Notes under the pieces: model-generated
Database searches by the model: none
The model's input: the letters and a program-made list of their open reading frames with translations, nothing else
What the model was told of the DNA's origin: nothing
Part shown: one piece after another, positions 1 to 6,421 of the stretch
How positions within the stretch are numbered: the stretch's first letter is position 1
How the letters are laid out: each line of letters begins with the position of its first letter
NCBI GenBank assembly: GCA_030619215.1
Contig: JAUXBV010000053.1
Span: forward strand, 1-11,052
Direction: 5' to 3'
Length of the DNA stretch: 11,052 nucleotides
Source of the DNA: Fibrobacterota bacterium
Lineage (GTDB): Bacteria > Fibrobacterota > Chitinivibrionia > Chitinivibrionales > JANQEN01
Position numbers and translations under genes: made by a program

Positions 1-113
1 AAGGTATTGGAGTCGGTCTCTATCAATGCAAAACATTAATTGAAAAAATGAATGGAAAGATAATATGCAGATCTCAATTTAATAAAGGAACAACTTTTTA
101 TATTCTTTTGTAA
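1..113 (+). CDS. prsK: PrsK-like sensor histidine kinase, C-terminal end only
   Basis: Seen: the frame starting at base 3 encodes 36 residues ending at TAA 111-113. They begin GIGVGLYQCKTLIE and end KGTTFYILL. This is the last part of a GHKL/HATPase_c ATP-binding domain: the glycine-rich G2 box (GIGVGLYQ), then the closing strands with the usual KGTTF motif. Known: PrsK-type kinases of exosortase/PEP-CTERM loci have a GxGIGVYQ-like G2 box and are encoded directly upstream of prsR. Inferred: this is the partner kinase of the next gene. Its stop is 49 bp before the prsR start, so the two are probably co-transcribed. The sensor, the histidine and most of the ATPase domain lie outside the window, so the prsK assignment rests mainly on the neighbour; any histidine kinase would be the fallback call. 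Confidence 0.72.
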   Translation, partial: GIGVGLYQCKTLIEKMNGKIICRSQFNKGTTFYILL

Positions 114-149
114 ACTATTATGATACTCGATTATTATTTAAGGTTCATT

Positions 150-153
150 GGAG
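150..153 (+). promoter_or_regulatory. Ribosome binding site that sets the prsR start
   Basis: GGAG lies 9 bases before the ATG at 163. The longer reading would start at the TTG at 148, which overlaps this motif and has no Shine-Dalgarno sequence of its own. The protein family also begins right at MKLLIVED, which the ATG gives. Confidence 0.7.
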
Positions 154-162
154 AAAATTGAT

Positions 163-1533
163 ATGAAATTATTGATTGTTGAAGACAATGAAGGCCTTCG
201 CGAGCAAATGAAATGGGCACTATGTAACATCTATGAAGTTTTAGAAGCTGACACGACTCAATCCTGCCTTGATAAATTCAGGCGTAATCAATTACAGCTT
301 GTCTGCCTTGATATGGGGCTTGATAATGTCCCGGACAAAGGACTGGAAGTAATTGACGAACTCCTAAAAATTGATCGAAAAACAAAAATAGTCGTTATTA
401 CAGCACATACGAGTGAAACACTTGGAAAAGAAGCAATAGCCCGCGGCGCTTTTGATTATTTAATTAAACCGGTTGATATTGAAGAGCTTAAAGTAATACT
501 TACCCGGGCGTCACGCCTTTTAGATTTGGAAACCCCTGAAGACAGCCCAATTATGGATTCGGTTAAAAGCGGAACTGACTTCAATATGATTGGTGACTGT
601 GACGCGATGTTAAAGATTTTTGACGCTATTAAGAAACTCTCTCAAGCTGAGGTTAATGTCCTGATTACAGGTGAAAGCGGCACCGGCAAGGAACTCTGTG
701 CACGTGCCATTCATTTTCACAGTCAGCGAAACAATGCACCCTTTGTTCCCATAAATTGTGGCGCTATTCCTGAAACACTGCTTGAGTCTGAATTATTCGG
801 CTATGCAAAAGGTGCTTTTACCGGCGCTCAAACAAACAAAAAGGGGCTTATAGAATCAGCGAACAACGGCACTCTTTTTCTTGATGAAATAGGTGATATG
901 CCGCAGCAGCTTCAGGCAAAGCTGCTTCGCTTTCTTGAAGATCAGAAATATCAAAGACTCGGGGACGTCTCTTTTTATCAGGCTGATGTACGTATCATTG
1001 CAGCAACGAATAGAAAGAATTTGACCATCGACGATAATCCTTCAATTCGATCCGACCTCTACTACCGGCTCAGCGAATATGAAATTCACCTGCCGCCCAT
1101 CAGGGAGCGTGGTAACGATATACTGCTTATTGCCCGGTCTGTTATTGCCGGAAACAGAGAGCGGTTTAGCTTGCCGAAATTGAAGCTGAGCAGCAGAACA
1201 GAGCAGCTCTTACTGCAATACCCCTGGCCGGGAAATGTGCGCGAGCTGAAGAACAAACTGAGCCGCGCGGCAATTTCCTGTGTCAACCAGGTAATTGAGC
1301 CCGAAGACCTTCAACTGCCTGTCGAATCTTTTCAAAACCTCTCCTTAAAAGAAGCGAAAGACCTTTTTGAAAAAAACTTTATAATAAATGCACTTCGCCA
1401 GGCTAATTTTAAAATTGCAACAACAGCCAAAAACATTGGCATAAGCAGACCCACCTTATATGACATGATAAAGAAGCATGGAATTCTACCGAGGCAAAAA
1501 TTCAGGAGTAATCAGGATGCCTTTTCAGTGTAA
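163..1533 (+). CDS. prsR: PrsR-like sigma54-dependent response regulator
   Basis: NtrC-class transcriptional activator of 456 residues, cytoplasmic, expected to be phosphorylated by the kinase just upstream. Seen: receiver domain about 1-120 with acidic pocket E7/D8, phosphoacceptor D50, T80 and K102; AAA+ domain about 140-385 with Walker A GESGTGKE (170-177), the sigma54-contacting GAFTGA loop (217-222), Walker B LFLDE (238-242) and the arginine region YYRLSEYEIHLPPIRER; Fis-type helix-turn-helix about 412-442. All key residues are present, so it should be a functional sigma54 activator. The receiver text (MKLLIVEDNEGLREQMKWAL, ARGAFDYLIKPVD) matches the PrsR family of PEP-CTERM/exosortase loci. 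The ATG at 163 is preferred over a TTG at 148 because of GGAG 9 bases upstream. The 3' end overlaps the convergent BY-kinase gene by 22 bp. Likely targets (inferred): exosortase, PEP-CTERM or EPS promoters; I saw no clear sigma54 site in this window. Confidence 0.9.
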   Translation: MKLLIVEDNEGLREQMKWALCNIYEVLEADTTQSCLDKFRRNQLQLVCLDMGLDNVPDKGLEVIDELLKIDRKTKIVVITAHTSETLGKEAIARGAFDYLIKPVDIEELKVILTRASRLLDLETPEDSPIMDSVKSGTDFNMIGDCDAMLKIFDAIKKLSQAEVNVLITGESGTGKELCARAIHFHSQRNNAPFVPINCGAIPETLLESELFGYAKGAFTGAQTNKKGLIESANNGTLFLDEIGDMPQQLQAKLLRFLEDQKYQRLGDVSFYQADVRIIAATNRKNLTIDDNPSIRSDLYYRLSEYEIHLPPIRERGNDILLIARSVIAGNRERFSLPKLKLSSRTEQLLLQYPWPGNVRELKNKLSRAAISCVNQVIEPEDLQLPVESFQNLSLKEAKDLFEKNFIINALRQANFKIATTAKNIGISRPTLYDMIKKHGILPRQKFRSNQDAFSV

Positions 1534-2696
1534 TATTTCGATCGTTTATAATAGGACAGCATTTTATCCACAGCTGCGCAGTTCAGGACAAGCCCTAAAA
1601 CCTTCTGTTTAAGAGCCGGATACTCCCGAACCTTCCTGTTCATATCCACCACATTGGTAACTCCCGCCTTTACAACAATCAAATATTTAGAAAATATTTC
1701 GTTTACAACCACAGCATCGGTCACAGCGCCAAGTGGCGGTGTGTCAAGTATAATTATCTCAAAATTTTTAGATAATTCTTTCTTTAGATGTATAAACCTG
1801 TCGGAAGTCAGCAGCTCCGAAGAATTGGTCACATTCCGGCCCGAGGTAATTAAAGAGAGGTTTGGCACATGTGTAGGTCTCATCAGGGCAGTTACAGAAT
1901 GTTCCGTAATCTCATCTTCGGATAGTAAAAAGTCTGAAAGGCCCGGTGACTGCTCTTTTGTAAAGAATTTATGCAATACGCCCCGCTTCAGGTCCCCGTC
2001 TATAAGAATTGTTTTTTTACTCTGCTGCGCAACAGAGATTGCAATATTAGAGGCCATAGTAGATTTCCCGGTACCGGCATCAAGGCTTGTAATTACTAAA
2101 CTCTTATCTTTTAAATCACGCAATCCCATTAAAACTTTTGTGCGGAGCGAGCGAAACAGCTCTTTAATATATTCATGCCTGTATGGTGAAGTTATAAGAA
2201 AATCAACAAGGTTTTGACTCTTTATATTATCGGTTTTGTTTTTATTCTTTTGTTTTTGGTCGCTATTAACTTGATTTACACTATTCTCAATTTGCTTAAT
2301 ACTCTCTTTTTTATCGGATGTTTCTCTATTTTCCATATCCTTTTTCCCAAATATAACTATATCTGTTTTTAGCTTTCGCAGTAATCCGGTATACTCTTCC
2401 TTTGGTGAAGTTCCTTTATCTTTTTCCCCTGAAATACTCTTTTGTGAATCCCCTGGTGTAGATACACCGGCATTGGCATATTCAATCAGTTTAACAGTAG
2501 CACCAGCCGCTTCGAATTTTTTCTTCAGATCTAAAGCCTCTTCTTTATCCGTTTCCATTCTGATACAGATATTTTTAGTAACTATCGCCTTAAATACATT
2601 CTCTTTTGCAACACCAGACCATCTGGCAATCTCATAAGCAACTAAAGCAGCACGATTAGAATCAACACATCTATTTACAACTACTTTATATGGCAA
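1512..2696 (-). CDS. BY-kinase (CpsD/Wzc-C type tyrosine autokinase) with extra N-terminal L7/L12-like domain
   Basis: Bacterial tyrosine kinase of 394 residues that would act with the chain-length protein encoded upstream to control EPS polymerisation and export. Seen in the C-terminal part (about 160-394): the ExxRxxR oligomerisation motif at E179/R182/R185 (ELFRSLRT), Walker A SLDAGTGKST (204-213), Walker A' ILIDGDLKRG (230-239), Walker B IIILDTPP (314-321) and a C-terminal tyrosine cluster (Y382, Y383, Y388, Y389). In A' the family's DxDxR reads DGDLK followed by R, a mild change. Residues about 2-74 form a separate small domain resembling the ribosomal L7/L12 C-terminal (ClpS-like) fold, ending LKKKFEAAGATVKLIEY. 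A charged, low-complexity linker (about 77-165) joins the two. The start is TTG at 2696, with AAAGG 9 bases upstream; no ATG or GTG gives the full N-terminal domain. It is the last gene of the EPS operon, 76 bp after the chain-length gene. Confidence 0.88.
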   Translation of the reverse strand: MPYKVVVNRCVDSNRAALVAYEIARWSGVAKENVFKAIVTKNICIRMETDKEEALDLKKKFEAAGATVKLIEYANAGVSTPGDSQKSISGEKDKGTSPKEEYTGLLRKLKTDIVIFGKKDMENRETSDKKESIKQIENSVNQVNSDQKQKNKNKTDNIKSQNLVDFLITSPYRHEYIKELFRSLRTKVLMGLRDLKDKSLVITSLDAGTGKSTMASNIAISVAQQSKKTILIDGDLKRGVLHKFFTKEQSPGLSDFLLSEDEITEHSVTALMRPTHVPNLSLITSGRNVTNSSELLTSDRFIHLKKELSKNFEIIILDTPPLGAVTDAVVVNEIFSKYLIVVKAGVTNVVDMNRKVREYPALKQKVLGLVLNCAAVDKMLSYYKRSKYYTEKAS

Positions 2697-2729
2697 GATA
2701 AAAAACCTTTCCTTTTACTTATATTCTTT
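2697..2729 (-). promoter_or_regulatory. Leader and ribosome binding site for the TTG-started BY-kinase
   Basis: Read on the minus strand, two purine runs (AAAAGG at 2711-2716 and AAAGG at 2706-2710) precede the TTG start, the nearer by 9 bases. This supports TTG initiation and suggests a lower rate of translation than for the upstream genes. Confidence 0.5.
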
Positions 2730-2761
2730 GTCCCGCAAGGCGGGGCTTTGTGCCTTAGCGG
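2730..2761 (-). promoter_or_regulatory. Two mutually exclusive hairpins between the chain-length gene and the BY-kinase
   Basis: Stem A pairs 2730-2736 with 2740-2746 (CCCGC/GCGGG core plus a G-C pair and one wobble, 3-base loop). Stem B pairs 2733-2741 (CCGCAAGGC) with 2752-2761 (GCCTTAGCGG), nine pairs with one bulged A and a 10-base loop. They share bases 2733-2741, so only one can form at a time. The site lies about 35 bases ahead of the BY-kinase start in the transcript. It has no U-run directly after it, so it is not a standard intrinsic terminator. A role in mRNA processing, retroregulation or translation control is inferred; a REP-like chance repeat is the alternative. Confidence 0.4.
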
Positions 2762-2772
2762 CTGAATAGTTA

Positions 2773-4416
2773 CTATTTTTTCCCTCTTTTTACTATTGAA
2801 ATCTTTGGAATACTCTCAAGTACAACCATATCGGTCATTTTCTGTAATTCAAATTCCGTTTGTACTGTTTTATTGATCATATTAAAAAAGAGTGCCGGTC
2901 CAAATGCAATTATAATACCCAATAACAGGCAAATTCCCAAGAGCTTTAAAATATTTACCGGAGGCGGTATAGGAGGTGCTGCATAATCCATCACATATAC
3001 GTCTGCAACCTCAATTGTCTCTGCAACTTTTACCCGGTTGTATCTATCCGATACTGTTGAAAACATTTCTGAACTAACCTGGTGCCGCCTTTGCAGCTCA
3101 GCCATCCGGACTTCTTTACTGGGCAGTCCCTGCAATTTTTTTGATAACGATTGGATCCCCGAAGCTTTTTCCAGTGCTTTGTCTTCCGCACCTTTAACAA
3201 AATTTACAAGTGAATTTTGTACGTTCTTTAGCAGCTTTTCTATTCCTGCCTCATTCTCCCGCATTAGAGGGTGAGTACCGGCATAATTATTTCGTAAAGC
3301 GCGTTTGTCGGAAAGCAGCCTGTTCATCTCCATCTGTAATACCGGTGCAGAGGTATATTCCTGAGAGTTAAGAAAAACAAGGATCTCTTCAGAAGCTTGT
3401 ATTTTGTCCTCATTAGAAGACTCTACAAATTTTGATTCCAACCTTTGGGCTTCTTTCAGGGCATTCTTAATGGCAAAAGTGCTTGTTTCCAACTCTGTCA
3501 AGGTGTTTACCGTACGTTGTGCACTTTGAGTGAGGCCAACCGTGGGGTTTGAGGTTCGAAAATTTTTAAGCCTGTGTTCAGCTCCTGCAAACCCGTCTCT
3601 GGCCCTATTATACTGTTTTTCAAGAACTGAAAGAACGCTTTGCGTTTTGCGTTTCCTGAACATGAGCTTTCTTTCAACGAAGGCGTCTGCAATGGTGTTC
3701 AATACCTCTGCTATAAGATTGTAATCGCGCCCTTTCAATGAAACTTCGATATGAAATTGCTGCCGCCGTATATCCGGCTTCTTTAATTCTACATTCTTAT
3801 GAAGGTTGTCAATAGCCTTCGGCATGCCGGCTACATAGAAAGTTACCTTTTGAGGATCTTTTAGAAATGAACGGGTAAATTTCAGGCGGATGCCGGGAAG
3901 GCGTACTATACTGAGGTTTGCAAGCTTACCGGTTTGAATGATTTTATTTTTATAACCGTGTTTCCTGTTAGTATAGGTGATAGTATAAACATTAGCATTA
4001 TCTCTATCGATATTAAATACATATCTACCGGATCTCGCCAGAGAGTCAACTGAAATCTTACTAAATACGTAATTTCTTGGAAATTTTTTAACCTGAAAGC
4101 GCAGTGACAGTTTATCTACAATATCCTTAAGAAAGCTTCTTGTCTTTATTAATTCGGATTTGCTGTTGTCAATATCTACAAAATCCATTCCTATGGTAAC
4201 AGTAGGCGGGTTTTCAAGCCCAATAAGTACTGTAGCAGTAAGCTCCGGATCAGAGGCTTGGAATTTTAACATGTAAATTAATGCGGCTGCGGAAACCAAT
4301 GGCCCTGCAAATACTATCCACCATTTCCACCGCCATAAAAGACGAGTGTAGTGCTTCACATAATGGGTAAAATCGATTTCCCGCAATGGTGTTGGTTTTG
4401 GTTGAGTAACTGCCAC
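2773..4416 (-). CDS. Polysaccharide chain-length determinant (Wzz/GumC/PEP-CTERM-locus type)
   Basis: Inner-membrane polysaccharide co-polymerase of 547 residues that sets EPS chain length and links polymerase, export channel and kinase. Seen: cytoplasmic N-terminus; TM1 about 31-51 (WKWWIVFAGPLVSAAALIYML); Wzz-type periplasmic domain from about 55; long helical, coiled-coil-prone stretch about 255-465 with the familiar YAGTHPLM (378-385) and LPSKEVRMAELQRRHQVSSE (431-450) motifs; proline-rich PPIPPPVN (481-488) leading into TM2 about 489-513; short cytoplasmic tail of about 34 residues. There is no fused kinase domain; that activity is the separate downstream gene. The start is GTG at 4416 with AAAGG 7 bases upstream, embedded in the last codons of the export gene. 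Only 1 bp separates the two genes, so translational coupling is likely. The length suits the long GumC/EpsF-like class rather than the short O-antigen Wzz class. Confidence 0.9.
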   Translation of the reverse strand: MAVTQPKPTPLREIDFTHYVKHYTRLLWRWKWWIVFAGPLVSAAALIYMLKFQASDPELTATVLIGLENPPTVTIGMDFVDIDNSKSELIKTRSFLKDIVDKLSLRFQVKKFPRNYVFSKISVDSLARSGRYVFNIDRDNANVYTITYTNRKHGYKNKIIQTGKLANLSIVRLPGIRLKFTRSFLKDPQKVTFYVAGMPKAIDNLHKNVELKKPDIRRQQFHIEVSLKGRDYNLIAEVLNTIADAFVERKLMFRKRKTQSVLSVLEKQYNRARDGFAGAEHRLKNFRTSNPTVGLTQSAQRTVNTLTELETSTFAIKNALKEAQRLESKFVESSNEDKIQASEEILVFLNSQEYTSAPVLQMEMNRLLSDKRALRNNYAGTHPLMRENEAGIEKLLKNVQNSLVNFVKGAEDKALEKASGIQSLSKKLQGLPSKEVRMAELQRRHQVSSEMFSTVSDRYNRVKVAETIEVADVYVMDYAAPPIPPPVNILKLLGICLLLGIIIAFGPALFFNMINKTVQTEFELQKMTDMVVLESIPKISIVKRGKK

Positions 4417-4417
4417 C

Positions 4418-5200
4418 CTATTGCCTTTCTTGATACATTTGGTATGCCATATATACGCTGGCAGCGGAAGCTACCGCTGAAATTGTGAAGCTCAGTAAGG
4501 GAAGTACATCTGATCTGAAAACATCCCAGAACCGTCTTTGCGGGCGTTGTGTTACCCTTACCTGGTCGCCGGACTTAAAACCAATGCTCTGCAACGATTC
4601 GCCTGATTCTATATAAGGAATAAGGTCTTTTGATATTGTCACCCTGTTTCTTCTCCACTTCAGCTTCTCCAACCCATCTTCTCTCGCAGTACCGCCGGCA
4701 TACTGAATGATATTCCACATATTCCCCCGCGGGTCAACCCAATATAATCCCGGCCGGTAAAATCCTCCGAGAAGGCTTATTCTTATTAACGGCCGCACCT
4801 GAATATTAGGCTGGGGGAGATAATTTACATACGCCTCTTTCAAAAGCGATTCAACCTTACTTACTGATTTATCAGTAACCTTTTTATACCCCAAAATAGG
4901 TAAATATGCATACCCTTTGTCATCTATAGTATAAATACCATTAGGGAAGCTGATGGTATCAGGATAAACTTTTATTTCTAACGCGTCGCCCGGCATGAAA
5001 GGTATTGTTTCTTTAGTTTCCTTTGCTACCTCCGTAGGTTCAGCACTTTTCTCTTGGGGGATTTTTTTGGTTTCCGGGGTTACCGCTGTTGTATCCTGTT
5101 GCTGCGATAACGCCGGTGTAATATAAAGCAATAAACATACGACCAATCCATGTAAAAGAGCAGGTAAAGTTGAATAATAACTTTTCCTATTGTCAAACAT
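4418..5200 (-). CDS. Polysaccharide export protein (Wza-like, Poly_export/SLBB)
   Basis: Periplasmic/outer-membrane component of the EPS export channel, 260 residues. Seen: signal peptide about 1-33 (RK near the start, hydrophobic core LLHGLVVCLLLYITPALS, likely cut after ALS); a charged, threonine- and glutamate-rich spacer about 34-67; Poly_export domain about 68-137 (PFMPGDALEIKVYPD ... LPQPNIQVRP); one SLBB domain about 138-218 (IRISLLGGFYRPGLYWVDPRG ... NIIQYAGGT); a C-terminal hydrophobic helix about 231-255. The Cys in the signal peptide is not in a lipobox, so it does not look like a lipoprotein, unlike classical Wza. It is shorter than Wza (about 380 residues) and has a single SLBB, so it probably needs other outer-membrane partners. 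The ATG at 5200 is chosen over a TTG at 5215 because AAAGGA sits 6 bases before it. First gene of the three-gene EPS operon. Confidence 0.88.
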   Translation of the reverse strand: MFDNRKSYYSTLPALLHGLVVCLLLYITPALSQQQDTTAVTPETKKIPQEKSAEPTEVAKETKETIPFMPGDALEIKVYPDTISFPNGIYTIDDKGYAYLPILGYKKVTDKSVSKVESLLKEAYVNYLPQPNIQVRPLIRISLLGGFYRPGLYWVDPRGNMWNIIQYAGGTAREDGLEKLKWRRNRVTISKDLIPYIESGESLQSIGFKSGDQVRVTQRPQRRFWDVFRSDVLPLLSFTISAVASAASVYMAYQMYQERQ

Positions 5201-5206
5201 TATTAT

Positions 5207-5212
5207 TCCTTT
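5207..5212 (-). promoter_or_regulatory. Ribosome binding site that sets the export-protein start
   Basis: AAAGGA on the minus strand ends 6 bases before the ATG at 5200. The TTG at 5215 overlaps the upstream edge of this site and would leave it inside the coding sequence. Confidence 0.65.
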
Positions 5213-5291
5213 CAATAGTCCTCATACCCTTTAAGTGTAGCTGCCTAAAACACCAAGTCTTTATTCTCAATAACACCTATAATTGTGAAAT

Positions 5292-5319
5292 ACTATATAA
5301 TAACAAAAATTAATGTAAA
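5292..5319 (-). promoter_or_regulatory. Possible sigma70-type promoter of the EPS operon
   Basis: On the minus strand TTTACA (5314-5319) and TATAGT (5292-5297) are separated by 16 bases, about 90 bases ahead of the export-protein start. The match is fair, but the region is so AT-rich that chance matches are expected. A second possible -35, TTGACA at 5387-5392, has no good -10 behind it. Confidence 0.3.
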
Positions 5320-5447
5320 TAAAATAGTCTTAGAAAATAAATTATTACGAACAGGTATCCTTAATTTTTCTTATTTATGCGCGCGTGTCAAATTTTAGCT
5401 ATCGCTTAAGTCTAACGACGGAGGTAATTGTAAAAGTATAGATTGCT

Positions 5448-5472
5448 GGATTCCCATTTTCATGGGAACGAC
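5448..5472 (+). repeat. dRS3-like palindrome, left copy
   Basis: GGATTCCC, 8 bases, GGGAACGAC. The core ATTCCC-N8-GGGAAC differs by one base from ATTCCC-N8-GGGAAT, the known Neisseria dRS3 form. TTCCCAT (5451-5457) pairs with ATGGGAA (5462-5468) across a 4-base loop. Confidence 0.6.
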
Positions 5473-5488
5473 AATTTAGCTATATTTA

Positions 5489-5513
5489 GTCATTCCCGCG
5501 CAGGCGGGAATCC
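5489..5513 (-). repeat. dRS3-like palindrome, right copy, inverted
   Basis: Bases 5492-5511 are exactly ATTCCC-N8-GGGAAT. ATTCCCGC (5492-5499) pairs with GCGGGAAT (5504-5511) across GCAG. Read on the minus strand it is GGATTCCC-N8-GGGAATGAC, so its flanks show it is an inverted copy of the left palindrome. Confidence 0.65.
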
Positions 5514-5590
5514 CCCTAAAGGGGACTCTGCCATTTTGGTGACTTTTGCAATTACCCCGATGTAATAAAATAATTTTTGAATTTTACCTA

Positions 5591-6397
5591 TTAAAGCTCA
5601 ACAGGCTTTAAATTATTTTTCTCAATATCTCTGAAGTAATTTGCGGTGCCTACCCTGAGTTCAACGGTTGCTTCGTCATCGCAGACAATGATAGCTTTCG
5701 GATGAAGCTGCAGAACAGAAGCGGTCCACATATGGTTGACCCCGTTTTCGATAATCATTTGTAAGGCCCGTGCCTTATTGTGGCCGTTAACGACAAGAAC
5801 TACCTCCTGAGCGTCGGTAACCGTTTTAACACCAACTGTCAGGGCAAGATTTGGCACCTTGTTAACATCATTGTTAAAAAACCTGGAATTTGCAACAATG
5901 GTATCATAGGTGAGTGTCTTCACCCGTGTAAGGGACTGCAGTGAGGAGCCTGGCTCATTAAATGCAATATGCCCGTCCGGCCCAATACCCCCAAGGAAAA
6001 GCCTTATCCCGCCGACCTGTTTGATCTTGTCTTCGTATTCCGCGCACTCGATTTCCAGATCCTTTGCATTTCCATTCAGGATATTAATGTTTTCCTCAGA
6101 AATATCAACATGGCTGAACAGGTTTTTCCACATGAAGGAATAATAGCTTTCCGGATGGTCTTTTGGGAGCCCGACATATTCGTCCATGTTAAAGGTGATG
6201 ACGTTTTTAAACGAGACATTTCCATCTTTGTAAAGCTGCACAAGCTCCTTATACGTTCCGACAGGCGATGATCCTGTGGGCAACCCCAGCACAAACGGTT
6301 TGTCCGGAGCCGGGTCAAAATCCTTGATCTTTTTAGCTATCCAGTGTGCTGTCCACCTGCTCAATGCTTCATAATTTTTTTGAATAATAAGCCGCAT
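5591..6397 (-). CDS. nagB: Glucosamine-6-phosphate deaminase
   Basis: Cytoplasmic enzyme of 268 residues that converts glucosamine-6-phosphate to fructose-6-phosphate and ammonia, the step that sends amino sugars into glycolysis. Seen: the phosphate-binding loop [16 protein letters not shown] (37-52), NMDEYVGL (70-77) and [15 protein letters not shown] (136-150). The catalytic residues fall at the same numbers as in E. coli NagB: D72, D141, H143, E148. The length matches the E. coli enzyme (266). The ATG at 6397 has a strong AGGAGGT about 6 bases upstream. It follows the DUF4954-like gene by 24 bp and is probably the last gene of the operon that starts with ackA or the ACP gene. A HutC/NagR-like regulator two genes upstream suggests amino-sugar-responsive expression. 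Whether the flow feeds catabolism or balances amino-sugar supply for the neighbouring EPS genes cannot be told from the sequence. Confidence 0.95.
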   Translation of the reverse strand: MRLIIQKNYEALSRWTAHWIAKKIKDFDPAPDKPFVLGLPTGSSPVGTYKELVQLYKDGNVSFKNVITFNMDEYVGLPKDHPESYYSFMWKNLFSHVDISEENINILNGNAKDLEIECAEYEDKIKQVGGIRLFLGGIGPDGHIAFNEPGSSLQSLTRVKTLTYDTIVANSRFFNNDVNKVPNLALTVGVKTVTDAQEVVLVVNGHNKARALQMIIENGVNHMWTASVLQLHPKAIIVCDDEATVELRVGTANYFRDIEKNNLKPVEL

Positions 6398-6421
6398 AGA
6401 TCTACCTCCTCATTGGTTTAG

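Larger units (their letters stand above)
5423..5556. mobile_element. MITE-like element with 15-bp terminal inverted repeats
   Basis: Left end GGTAATTGTAAAAGT (5423-5437) and right end ACTTTTGCAATTACC (5542-5556) are inverted copies matching at 14 of 15 bases; similarity continues weakly outward (17-base version, 15 matches, 5421-5558). Inside, two related palindromic cores face each other (5448-5472 and 5489-5513), followed by a CCCC-TAAA-GGGG hairpin (5513-5524). The element is 134 bp, has no ORF and lies between genes, as non-autonomous MITEs usually do. I see no clear target-site duplication at its edges, so age or a different origin (such as a REP-type element) remains possible. Confidence 0.6.
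5201..5590. other. AT-rich intergenic region between nagB and the EPS operon
   Basis: About 390 bases without a credible gene on either strand. The part next to the EPS genes (about 5216-5420) is very AT-rich and is where the operon's promoter should lie. The part next to nagB carries the 134-bp inverted-repeat element (5423-5556). No canonical intrinsic terminator follows nagB, although the palindromes of that element could serve to end transcription. Confidence 0.75.

Noticed and set aside
1654..2217. 187-residue open frame on the plus strand
   Set aside because: It lies antisense to the conserved kinase domain, has no ribosome binding site and its translation resembles no family; the minus-strand frame has all BY-kinase motifs.
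4418..5200. Export protein as a lipoprotein like Wza
   Set aside because: The only N-terminal Cys (VVC at 20-22) sits inside the hydrophobic core and lacks a lipobox; an ordinary signal peptidase site after ALS fits better.
5380..5392. Possible sigma54 promoter on the minus strand (TGACACG)
   Set aside because: The -24 block is only partial (GA instead of GG) and the -12 GC is missing at the required distance.
5513..5524. CCCC-TAAA-GGGG hairpin as the intrinsic terminator of nagB
   Set aside because: Short stem and no U-run after it in the nagB transcript; it fits better as part of the MITE-like element.
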